Positions 1 to 7,600 of a DNA stretch of 11,455 bases are shown here, piece by piece. The position numbers were made by a program, and so were the translations under genes. The stretch is taken from the NCBI GenBank assembly GCA_049512335.1, contig JBEKXE010000140.1:1-11455 (forward strand), read 5' to 3'. The stretch comes from Lustribacter sp049512335. GTDB taxonomy: Bacteria > Vulcanimicrobiota > Vulcanimicrobiia > Vulcanimicrobiales > Vulcanimicrobiaceae. The number at the start of each line of letters is the position of its first letter. Position 1 is the first letter of the stretch. The notes below the pieces were generated by a model, which saw only the letters and a list, made by a program, of their open reading frames with translations, had not been told where the DNA came from and made no database searches.

Positions 1-569
1 AAACGCTTCTGCGTGCTGCCCAGCGAAACGAACGTGTAGTCGCCGGGCATGAGCCCGTTCTTCTCCAGCATCCGGCGCAGCACGAACGAGAACCCCGTCG
101 CCGGCGCGTCGACGGCAAACGCTTTCCCGCGGAGCTGTTCGTAACTCGTGATCTCCGGCCGCACGACCAGCTTCAGCGAACCGGGCCCGATGCCGAGGAA
201 CGCGACGAAATCGAGATCCCCGGTGACCGACGGGTCGCCTTGGCCGCTGTCGTACGCCACGACGTTGTCCATCGCGGTCAGCCCGAGGTCCGCATCTCCG
301 GCCAGCATGTGCTGGAATTGCGGCACCGAGCCGGGCGTCGTGGTCAACGTGAGATCGTACCCCCCGCTCATCAACTTCTTGTCGTTGAGCACGTAGATCG
401 GCCACGCGTCCAGGCCGCCGAAAATGTTCAGCCGCAAGGGCATCGATTGCGCGCGCACCGAAGCAGGCGAGGCCGCGAGCGCCGTAACGAACGCCGCTCC
501 GCCGGCGATCATCCGGCTTCGCGTAGGGAACGAGGACAACGAGCGAGCGCGCATGCGGCCTCGCTTCAT
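1..569 (-). CDS. ABC transporter substrate-binding protein, NMT1/THI5-like (partial, 3' end outside window)
   Basis: Reading the minus strand from 569 gives about 189 codons without a stop up to the window edge, so the C-terminus is missing. The N-terminus is a basic stretch, then a hydrophobic segment and an Ala-rich cleavage region ending VRAQ near residue 39, which indicates an exported periplasmic protein. The mature part begins with a beta strand (LRLNIFGGLDAWPIYV). It then shows the family pattern: a MLAGDADLGLTAMDN segment, where the SBP samples a small ligand, and YEQLRGKAFAVDAPATGFSF followed by VLRRMLEKNGL. This resembles NMT1/THI5/SsuA-type binding proteins; the ligand cannot be told. 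The start is uncertain: ATG at 569 (weak GAAGG only 2 bases upstream), ATG at 554 (GAGG 4 bases upstream) and ATG at 512 are all in frame. The gene is divergent from the cytochrome at 610. No permease or ATPase is visible next to it. Confidence 0.85.
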   Translation of the reverse strand, partial: MKRGRMRARSLSSFPTRSRMIAGGAAFVTALAASPASVRAQSMPLRLNIFGGLDAWPIYVLNDKKLMSGGYDLTLTTTPGSVPQFQHMLAGDADLGLTAMDNVVAYDSGQGDPSVTGDLDFVAFLGIGPGSLKLVVRPEITSYEQLRGKAFAVDAPATGFSFVLRRMLEKNGLMPGDYTFVSLGSTQKR

Positions 570-594
570 GACCTTCGGTACAGTCCCTTCACCC

Positions 595-603
595 GAGAGG
601 AAG
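595..603 (+). promoter_or_regulatory. Ribosome binding site of the TsdA-like cytochrome gene
   Basis: GAGAGGAAG lies six bases before the ATG at 610. It is the clearest Shine-Dalgarno match in the window and decides the cytochrome start over the upstream in-frame ATG at 424. Confidence 0.7.
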
Positions 604-609
604 ACACCC

Positions 610-1380
610 ATGCGGATCATCCCCGGCGCCGTCCTCATCGCGCTCCTGTGCGTGGCCGGCGCGCGTGCCGACGTCACTCCGGCGCCGTTGCCGGCCGGGC
701 CCGAAGGCGAGCTCATCACCTACGGCAAGCAGATCATCGAGCAAACGGCGCAGCACGCGGGTGCCTACCAAATCACGGCGGGAATGTCGTGCGAGGCTTG
801 CCACGTCGACGCCGGCGCCAAACCGCACGGCGGTTCGTTCGTCGGGATCTACGCGAAATTTCCACAGTGGAACGCACGGGCCCAGCGGTTCATCACCCTG
901 CAAGACCGCTTGGCCGAGTGCTTCCTCTACAGCATGAACGGCCGGCCGCCGGCATTCGACAGCCGCGAGATGATCGCGTTGACCGCGTACATCGCCTATC
1001 TCTCGCGCGGCACCGTCGTCGGCGTCGGTGCGCCGGATCAAGGACTCGTTCCGGTGACCGCGCCCGCTCCGGCGAACGTCGCGCGCGGGCAGGCAACGTA
1101 CGATGCGAAGTGCGCGGCGTGTCACGCGGCCGACGGTTCCGGCGGCGGCAACTTCCCGCCGCTCTGGGGGCCGAAATCGTTCAACGCCGGGGCCGGGATG
1201 CACCGGCCGGAAACGATGGCCGCGTTCGTGCGTTACAACATGCCGTTCGGTTCCCCGCCGAACACGTTGACGGCCCAAGAGACCGTCGACGTCACCGCGT
1301 TCGTGCTCTCGCACTCGCGCCCGGCGTTCGACGCGAACCAGCCGATCGCGTTTCCACCGCAACCGGCGTCGTTCTTCTGA
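610..1380 (+). CDS. tsdA: Diheme cytochrome c, thiosulfate dehydrogenase (TsdA)-like
   Basis: 256 aa. A signal peptide (residues 1-20, ending GARA) exports it to the periplasm. Two heme-c sites are present: CEACH at 61-65 and CAACH at 168-172. Several features match TsdA, which oxidises thiosulfate to tetrathionate (sometimes the reverse). The segment RLAECFLYSMNG carries Cys104 at the place of the unusual Cys axial ligand of heme 1. FPPLWGPKSFNAGAGM follows heme 2, and Met211 in YNMPFG is the likely heme-2 axial ligand. Length matches the family. Asn210 stands directly before that Met, where the Allochromatium enzyme has a Lys that can swap as ligand, so the second heme may be tuned differently. 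The start at 610 is supported by a good ribosome site, GAGAGGAAG at 595-603, six bases upstream, and by the signal peptide; the longer frame from 424 overlaps the divergent gene. No partner cytochrome such as TsdB is adjacent. Assignment is by motif only; a SoxA-like or other diheme protein is less likely. Confidence 0.85.
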   Translation: MRIIPGAVLIALLCVAGARADVTPAPLPAGPEGELITYGKQIIEQTAQHAGAYQITAGMSCEACHVDAGAKPHGGSFVGIYAKFPQWNARAQRFITLQDRLAECFLYSMNGRPPAFDSREMIALTAYIAYLSRGTVVGVGAPDQGLVPVTAPAPANVARGQATYDAKCAACHAADGSGGGNFPPLWGPKSFNAGAGMHRPETMAAFVRYNMPFGSPPNTLTAQETVDVTAFVLSHSRPAFDANQPIAFPPQPASFF

Positions 1381-1388
1381 TCCGTCAG

Positions 1389-2606
1389 CTACACCAACTC
1401 GTATAGCGTCGGCACGCGCACGCCGAGCCGTTCCGCGCCGGTGGGCGTGACCACGACGCTGTCGCCCCAGCGCGCGAGCTCGCGCGTGCCGTCGGAGGTC
1501 GACGGCTTGATCGCGAACGAGCAGCCGGCCTCGATCACGAGGTCCAAGATGTGATCGGGCTCGGGACGGCCGGCCACCAGCAACGGACCGTCGTCACCGG
1601 TGCCTCGCCCGTGCCCGCCGAGGCCGGACCAGACATTGGAGCCGGGCTTCTTCCAGTCACCGGCGGCCAGCAGTTCGCGCACGGTGACGCCCGGTTTGAG
1701 GATCGCCATGACGCGCTCGAACGCTTCGATCGTGCGCTTGTTCGCTTCGACCGTCTCGGGATGGGCCGTGCCCAGCGTCGACGTCTGGTCGATCTGCGCG
1801 ATGTAGCCGCCCCAACGCCCCTCGACCTCGAGCGAGAGGATGTCGTCGACCTCGAACGTGCGGAACGACGGCTGCTCGACGCGATGATAGGGCGCGGTTC
1901 GCGGTCCGCTCACCCAGCCGAACATGGGCGTGAAGCTGCCGCCGCAATCGGCATTTTCATACATCATCTTCGCGAAGACGTGGCGCTCGCGAACGCCCGG
2001 CCGCGCGGTGGCGACGACCGCTTCGAGCGTCCGTTCCGCGATCCACGTTCCTTTGCGCAAGAACGCGATCTCCTCATCGGACTTGGTCCAGCGCGCGCGC
2101 CCGAGGATCGGCGTCGCATCGACGAAGTCGGCTTTCGGAAACGCGGCCTTGAGCATCTCGACGGAAGTCCAGTTCACCTCGCCCTCGGCGCTGCGAACGT
2201 GCGCGATGTCGGAGGCGACGAGTCCGGCGATGCCGATGCGTGACGCGTCCAGACCGCCGCGCTCGCGAATCCAACCGATCAGCGTTGCGCCGCCGGTGCC
2301 GCGACCTGCCGCTCGAATGTCGTCGAACCAGTTCGACGACGGCCAGACCCCGCCGCGCGAGTGCCACGCCGTCACCGCTCCCTCGACCGGAAACGCGACG
2401 ATGCACTCGTCGCTGTTTTCACCGAGTTGCGTGAGATAGCGATGGTCGGCCGCACCCCGGTTGTGGCTGTTCGTGCACGGCAAGCAGACGATCAGGTCGA
2501 TCCCGTCGGCGCGCATCAACGCGCGCACTTTGGCCCAACGCGCGTCGCGTTCGGCCAGCGAGAACACCGCGTTGCTCCAAGCCTCGGACCATTTTTCGCT
2601 AGCCAC
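1389..2606 (-). CDS. M24 family (creatinase/aminopeptidase fold) protein lacking the canonical metal ligands
   Basis: 405 aa. Residues about 15-165 form a creatinase-type N-terminal domain (DARWAKVRALMRADGIDLIV; YLTQLGENSDECIVAF). Residues about 175-405 form the pita-bread domain (RWTKSDEEIAFLRKGTWIAE onward). In metal-dependent M24 peptidases five ligands are Asp, Asp, His, Glu, Glu. Here the matching positions read Glu260 (ILSLEVEG), Gln271 (GGYIAQIDQTSTLG), His332 (GGHGRG), Lys367 (FAIKPST) and Gly381 (RWGDSVVV), so only the His remains. His241 (RTAPYHR), equivalent to a conserved substrate-site His, is kept. It is therefore unlikely to be a dinuclear-metal Xaa-Pro peptidase. A metal-free creatinase-like C-N hydrolase or another non-peptidase role fits better; the substrate is unknown. 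The start is GTG at 2606, one base after the TAA of the upstream monooxygenase gene and without a clear ribosome site, so translation is probably coupled. It is cytoplasmic, with no signal peptide. Confidence 0.85.
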   Translation of the reverse strand: MASEKWSEAWSNAVFSLAERDARWAKVRALMRADGIDLIVCLPCTNSHNRGAADHRYLTQLGENSDECIVAFPVEGAVTAWHSRGGVWPSSNWFDDIRAAGRGTGGATLIGWIRERGGLDASRIGIAGLVASDIAHVRSAEGEVNWTSVEMLKAAFPKADFVDATPILGRARWTKSDEEIAFLRKGTWIAERTLEAVVATARPGVRERHVFAKMMYENADCGGSFTPMFGWVSGPRTAPYHRVEQPSFRTFEVDDILSLEVEGRWGGYIAQIDQTSTLGTAHPETVEANKRTIEAFERVMAILKPGVTVRELLAAGDWKKPGSNVWSGLGGHGRGTGDDGPLLVAGRPEPDHILDLVIEAGCSFAIKPSTSDGTRELARWGDSVVVTPTGAERLGVRVPTLYELV

Positions 2607-2607
2607 G

Positions 2608-3747
2608 TTACGATGCCGTGCTCAGGGTGAGTGCGAGCGGATCCCGCAACGGCGGGATGTCGCGGAAACGCGGGATGACCTCGCGCGCGAACAACCGCAT
2701 CGACGTCTCCGAAATCGCGCGCGTCTCGCCGGTCCATTCGCCGAGGAAGCGCACCAGCAAGTGGTTGATGCCGAGGTCGGCCATCTGCTGAACCCGGGCC
2801 GCAACCGTGTCCGGGCTGCCGGCGATGATGCCGTGCATGTCACCGCCTGCCGCGTAAGCATCGGCTTGCGACTGACCGGCTTTGCGTTGCGTTACCGGAC
2901 CCTCGAACGCACCATGCTGCTCGATGAAGCGCCGGCGAATCGACAGGTGTTCTTCTTTCGCGCGCGCGGCGTTCGCTTGCGCCTCGGCGTCGGTCGGCGC
3001 CACGACGACGCTCAACCAGTCGCAGGTGCACCAGCGCAGACACTCGTCGATGATGTCCTGGCTGTGATTCGATTCGGCCAGCGCCTTGCGATAGATGCGC
3101 ACCTGGTCGACCAATGGCGACTCGCCGCCGAAGTTCGTGCCGAGAAAGGCTGGCCAGCCGTGCTGCGCCGCCGCAATCACGGCCGCATCGGGCCGCGCCG
3201 TCCGAATGATCGTCGGATGACGCTTGCGGTACGGTGCCGGAACGACGCGCCGGCGGATCGTGCCTTCGTGGGTCGGAAGGTCGAAGTGATACTCCGGATC
3301 GCCGGTGCGAAAATCCCACAGCCGTTCCATCACGTCGAGCGTATCGCGCGCCGCTTGGCCCGAGCCGTGATAGTCCGCCGGGACGCCCATGCCGGCCGGT
3401 TCGGTGCCGGCGAAGCCGCTGCCGAGCCCGAAGAGCGTGCGGCCCCGCATCAACTGATCGAGCAAATTCATCTGCTCGACGAGCCGTACCGGATGGTAGT
3501 ACGGCGTCGAGAGCACGCCGAACCCGAGATAACGGTCCGGCGGAATCTGCGGTGCGATGTAGGCCGCGAATTGCAACGGGTTGCTGTGCCACGAACCGCG
3601 GAAGTGGTGCTCGGTGAACCAGGGGTTGTAACCGAGCTCGGCGGCCAGCAGCGATTCCTCGATCGCGATGCCCAGGACGCGCTCGTCCGTCTCGGGGCCG
3701 TCCTCGGCCGCGATGTACATGGTCAAGACCATCGTCGAAAAATCCAT
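2608..3747 (-). CDS. LLM class (luciferase-like) flavin-dependent monooxygenase
   Basis: 379 aa, a usual length for the bacterial luciferase-like TIM-barrel family. Seen in sequence: an N-terminal strand (DFSTMVLTMYI); NPWFTEHHF with the EHHF signature at 46-49; HPVRLVEQMNLLDQLMRGR with FGLGSGF at 85-112, the classic LLM core motif; and the C-terminal SPDTVAARVQQMADLGINHL at 311-330. Such enzymes use reduced FMN (or F420) with O2 to oxidise small organic substrates and normally need a separate flavin reductase, which is not in the window. The substrate cannot be read; it lacks anything that makes SsuD specifically recognisable. The start ATG at 3747 has GAGGAG directly abutting it, which is too close for an ideal site; ATG at 3732 is an alternative that would trim the first strand. 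The gene is followed after one base by the M24 gene and preceded by the membrane protein gene (75-base gap), suggesting one transcription unit. Confidence 0.88.
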   Translation of the reverse strand: MDFSTMVLTMYIAAEDGPETDERVLGIAIEESLLAAELGYNPWFTEHHFRGSWHSNPLQFAAYIAPQIPPDRYLGFGVLSTPYYHPVRLVEQMNLLDQLMRGRTLFGLGSGFAGTEPAGMGVPADYHGSGQAARDTLDVMERLWDFRTGDPEYHFDLPTHEGTIRRRVVPAPYRKRHPTIIRTARPDAAVIAAAQHGWPAFLGTNFGGESPLVDQVRIYRKALAESNHSQDIIDECLRWCTCDWLSVVVAPTDAEAQANAARAKEEHLSIRRRFIEQHGAFEGPVTQRKAGQSQADAYAAGGDMHGIIAGSPDTVAARVQQMADLGINHLLVRFLGEWTGETRAISETSMRLFAREVIPRFRDIPPLRDPLALTLSTAS

Positions 3748-3807
3748 CTCCTCGTCAGAATCGCTGCCGAGGCCGGGTTTCCTTTTCCGGCTGCCGCGGC
3801 TGCTTGC

Positions 3808-3822
3808 CCGGCCGCCGGCCGG
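3808..3822 (-). terminator. Perfect 6-bp GC hairpin directly after the membrane protein stop codon (possible terminator or mRNA-end structure)
   Basis: CCGGCC at 3808-3813 pairs with GGCCGG at 3817-3822 around a 3-base loop. On the minus-strand transcript the hairpin begins at the base right after the TGA at 3825-3823. No run of T follows, so this is not a standard intrinsic terminator. It could attenuate transcription into, or protect the message upstream of, the monooxygenase gene. In DNA this GC-rich a short palindrome may also be chance. Confidence 0.35.
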
Positions 3823-4416
3823 TCAGCCCATGACCAGGTGCGCCATGACGACGATGATCAGGATCTGCATCGTCCCTTGGATTGCGGCGTTGAGGATGTT
3901 GTTGCGGTTGAGCCGGATGATCAGCTCGCGATTCGGCTCGGGCTTCTGGATTTCAAACCAGATGCGCAGCGTGTTGGGCAGGATGATCGCCAAGCCCAAG
4001 ATCGTCATCAGCGTGATCAACACCAGCGCCGCTACGGTCCAGGCGTACTGCGCGTTGGCCGGCGAGGTCAGTCCGAGCCACGCGGCCAGATACCAGCCGG
4101 CGGTGCCGGTCGTCAGCGAGACGGCCGGAAAGTAGAGCAGCGTCTTCGGCACAAGGTAGGCGATCAGCGCCGTCCGTTGCTGCGGTTCGAGCCGCCGGAT
4201 CACCGGACCGAGGATGAAGCCCATGAAAATATCCGCGCCGGTCCAGAGCACGCCGGAAAGCACGTGAATCCAGTTCAGCAGCCGCACGCTGTGCAGTGCC
4301 AACGCCACGATCATGACGGCCGGAAAAAGGAGCGCCCACCAGGTCACCTGCCGCGCCAGGGATTCCGTCTGCGGCGCGGTTCGAACCGCCACAGCCGCGC
4401 TCACGTTTTCGCTCAT
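3823..4416 (-). CDS. Multi-pass inner-membrane protein, function unknown (CopD/PuuD-like in appearance)
   Basis: 197 aa from the ATG at 4416. Hydrophobic segments lie at about residues 26-43, 47-72, 92-114, 124-147 and 172-195, giving four or five membrane helices with little soluble part. The most distinctive stretch is LLNWIHVLSGVLWTGADIFM (47-66), with a His inside the second helix. The WIHVxxGxxWxG pattern recalls small heme- or metal-associated membrane families (CopD, DUF2269, PuuD-type domains), but I cannot place it in one. Another His (193) sits in the last helix. The reading frame stays open to GTG 4527, with ATGs at 4467 and 4446. I chose 4416 because everything before it looks like an unstructured Pro/Ser/Arg tail, but 4446 (preceded by GGGAAG) and 4467 (preceded by GAGG) are real alternatives. 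It is probably first in the unit leading to the monooxygenase and M24 genes. Confidence 0.7.
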   Translation of the reverse strand: MSENVSAAVAVRTAPQTESLARQVTWWALLFPAVMIVALALHSVRLLNWIHVLSGVLWTGADIFMGFILGPVIRRLEPQQRTALIAYLVPKTLLYFPAVSLTTGTAGWYLAAWLGLTSPANAQYAWTVAALVLITLMTILGLAIILPNTLRIWFEIQKPEPNRELIIRLNRNNILNAAIQGTMQILIIVVMAHLVMG

Positions 4417-4646
4417 GCGGTCGGCTTCGCTGACGCCGTGCACCATGCTTCCCGACGGCACGTACATCGCCCTCGACGGGGCCGCCTGGCTCGTACGCGG
4501 TGACGCCCTGCGGGCGTGGTCGGACACGGGGTACCATAGCCGGCGCTCGCGGCCCGGTCGAGGTGCTTACGCCCCCTTCGATCGTGGCGATCTTTCGCGC
4601 CGGTTACGTGCCCGCAGTCCATCCCAGCGTAACCGCGTAGGTTGCG
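4417..4646. other. Intergenic stretch between the sensor gene and the membrane protein gene
   Basis: About 230 bases, or as little as 120 if the membrane protein starts at 4527. This is the longest gap in the window and the likely promoter region for the leftward membrane protein/monooxygenase/M24 unit. A TATGGT (minus-strand bases 4538-4533) could serve as a -10 box, but no convincing -35 is placed correctly. No RNA gene or small ORF with support was found here. Confidence 0.4.
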
Positions 4647-4652
4647 TTACGC
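4627..4652 (-). other. Inverted repeat spanning the sensor gene's stop codon
   Basis: GCGTAAC at 4627-4633 and GTTACGC at 4646-4652 are perfect 7-base inverted arms around a 12-base loop. The TAA stop of the sensor gene (4649-4647) lies inside one arm. A nested AACC/GGTT pair (4631-4634, 4640-4643) offers an alternative fold. There is no T-run after it on the minus strand, so it may be a weak or Rho-assisted 3' end, or a protein-binding dyad. Confidence 0.35.
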
Positions 4653-7600
4653 GCCGGCCATCGTGCCGCGCGAAACCACTTCCAGCGCGCCGCTGCGCAA
4701 CAACTCCTCGATGCCGTTCTCGAGGCGCACCAAGAGTGCGGGGTTGGTGCGGCCCGTCGCGGCCACCCCGTACCAGGTGTTGCGCCCGGCTTGTTTCGCC
4801 ATGTAGAGGGCATGATCGGCCAACCCCACGACTTGCAGCCAGGTGACGGCATCGGGTGCCGACGGCACGAACGGGAAAGCGGCAAAGCCGACCGAGACGC
4901 TGGCCTCCATCGTTTGGTCGCCGCCGAGCGAGAACGGACGGCTCGCGACCGCTTCGCGAATGCGCTCCGCAATCACGCCGGCCTCGTTGCGGCGCCCGGC
5001 GCGCACCACGGTGAGAAATTCGTCACCGCCCCAGCGCACGACGAAATCCGATTCGCGGAAGACCTCTTGCAGACGCTCGCGCATCTGCATCAGCATCAGG
5101 TCGCCGGCGTGATGACCGTAGCGGTCGTTCACGACTTTGAAATGGTCGAGGTCGACCAAGAAGAACAGCACGTCGGCATCTTCAGGAACGCCGCTCGCCG
5201 GATCGGCCAGCCAATCCACGTAGCGCCGCAAGGTCATCGCGATGTCGCCTTCCAGATGCTGCGTGAGAAAGCGGCGATTTCGCAAACCCGTCAGCGGATC
5301 GCTGAGGCTCAGCTCCTGCAGCTTGAGGTTGGCCTCGACCAACTCGTGCGTCCGCGCCTCGACGGTCGCTTCGAGCTCGCGCTGACGGCGCCGCAGCACC
5401 GTGGTGCGCACGCGATGCGCGCCGTACGCCGCGAGCACGAGCAGCGCCGCGGCCAGCACGCGGAACCACCACGTTTCGTTCCAAGCCGGCAGAGCGCGAA
5501 CGCCCAGCCGAAACACGTGCCGGCTCCAGATGCCGAGCCGGTTCGTTCCGCGCACCTCGAGCGTGTAGTCGCCGGGAGAGAGATGGGGGTACGTCGCCAC
5601 GCGATGCTGCGCATCGGCATCGATCCACTCGCGGTCGTAGCCGTCGAGTTTGTATTCGTACCGCAGGTTCAGCGGCCCAGCGTAATCCAGCGCCGAGAAC
5701 TCGACCTGGATGTCACGCGCATCGGCCGGCAACGCGACCGTGGCGCCGCCGTGGTTCACGCCCCACGCGGGCACGTCGCGGCGCCCCAACTTGAGCGCCG
5801 ACACGACGATCGGCGGGGCGTAGGCCCAGTCCGACGATGCGCCGGGCGCGACGATCGAAATGGCCTCGAGGCCGCCGAAGAAAATCGTTCCGTCGTCGGC
5901 GCGGCTCACCGCACCGGCCCAATGCGCGCCTTCGGATACGCCGTCGGCTTGGCCCAAGGCCTGCGCGCGCAACGTGTCGGGATCGATCCGGGCGATGCCG
6001 CGGTCGGTGCTGGCCCAAACTTGGCCGCCCGCGTCTTCGGCCAAGCCGTCGACGTTCTCGTGCGGCAGCCCCTCGGCGACCGTGATATGCCGGATGCGCG
6101 TCGTACCGCCGGGCCCGTCTTGCAACACGTCGAGCGGGCCGCCGACGGCGCCGGCCCACATGCGGCCGCGCCGGTCCTCGAACAACGACGTGATGCCGCC
6201 GGGGCCGAGCGAGTTCGGATCGCCGGGCGAAAACGCGAAGTGCACGATGCGCCCGCCCGGATCGAGGCGATCCAGACCGTTCTCGGTGCCGACCCACAGC
6301 CGCCGCCGGCGGTCGAGGTAGAGCGCGCGCACTTGGCTGTTCGAGAGGTGCGCTCCGGAACCGGGCGGTGGAAACGGCGTCACGCGCGACGTCGCGAGAT
6401 CCTCGACCAAGAGCCCGCTGCTCCCGCCGATCCATAAGCGTCCGCCGTCCTCGAGGATCGCGTAGATGCTCGCGCCGGCGAGTTGGCTCGGTGTTTGCGG
6501 ACAGCGCACCGCGCTCGCGCCCGGATCGAGCCGGCAGAGCCCGCCGGTGCTGCCGATCCACAGCGTTCCGCCGGTGCCGGCCGCCAGCGTTTGCACTGCC
6601 GCGCCGTTCGGCAGTTGCATGACCGTCGACGACACGGAGGGCGCGTGGAACTCCGCGAGGCGGCCGTTGAACCCCCCGGCCCACAGCCGGTCGCCGCTCT
6701 GCGCGAGCAGCGCCGGCGCGCCTTGCTCGCCGAAGCCGATCTCCGGCCGTGTGTTCGACAACTCATACAGTCCGCGGCTGCCGGGATTGTAGGCCTCGAG
6801 TCCGCCGACGTGGTTGGCCAGCCACACGAGGCCCGAGCGATCGCGCAAAAATTGCAACACGCGCCCGGCGCTGAGACCGCCCGGATTCTTGGGATCCGCT
6901 TCGACGCGGCGCACTGCCAATGTCCGCGCGTCGACGATCGAGATTGCCGCATCGGTTCCCACCCACATGACGCCGGGCGTCATCTCGATGACGGACCACT
7001 GCTGGCCCGGCGCCAAAGTGCCGGTGTCGACCGTCGACGACTCGAGCACGCGCGCGGTGTGCCGCGCCGCGTCGATCACGAACACGGCGTTCACCGAGCC
7101 GGCCCACACGCGCCCGGAGTGGTCTTCGTAGAGACTGTAGATGACCGGCGTGCTGAGCCGCGCCGACGCGCTCAACGGGAACGCATGAAACGTCGCGGCG
7201 TGCGGGCTGCGATAGTACAACCCGTCCTGCGATCCGGCCCAGACCGTCCCGGCGCGATCGACGAGCAGGCTCCACACCACGGGCTGTGGGCCGCGCGCGG
7301 CGAGCGCGACCGGCGCGAACCTGCTCGCTACCGGATCGAACAGGCCGAGGCCGCCGTCACCCCCGACCCACAAACGGCTGCCGGCCGCCACGGCCAGCGC
7401 ATCGACGGCGGCACTGCGTGGACCGGTGCGGCCGGCCGGATCGGGACGCCAGGTGTGAAACGTTTCCGTCGCCGCATCGAAGTGCACGAGCCCGTTCGAA
7501 GACGATCCGATCCATACGCCGCCGTTCGCATCGGGCAGCAACGTGCGCACGTAGCCGTCGGGGAGCGCGGCCGGATCGCCGGCGTTCGGCAGAAAGCTCC

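Noticed and set aside
424..609. N-terminal extension of the cytochrome gene to ATG 424
   Set aside because: It overlaps the divergent SBP leader, and the strong ribosome site and signal peptide point to 610.
2608..3747. Naming the monooxygenase SsuD (alkanesulfonate monooxygenase)
   Set aside because: The general LLM signatures are clear, but nothing specific to SsuD is seen and the neighbouring SBPs do not fix the substrate.
2461..4503. 680-codon open frame on the plus strand
   Set aside because: It is antisense to the monooxygenase and membrane protein genes, rich in Arg/His/Asp with no domain pattern, and explained by the lack of AT-rich stops in this GC-rich DNA.
4417..4527. 37-residue extension of the membrane protein to GTG 4527
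   Set aside because: The extension looks unstructured and has several internal ATGs. It is not excluded, but less likely.
4791..6437. 548-codon plus-strand open frame, and similar long ones at 6483-7928, 7286-8749 and 8828-9889
   Set aside because: All lie antisense to strongly recognisable genes and have composition typical of shadow frames.
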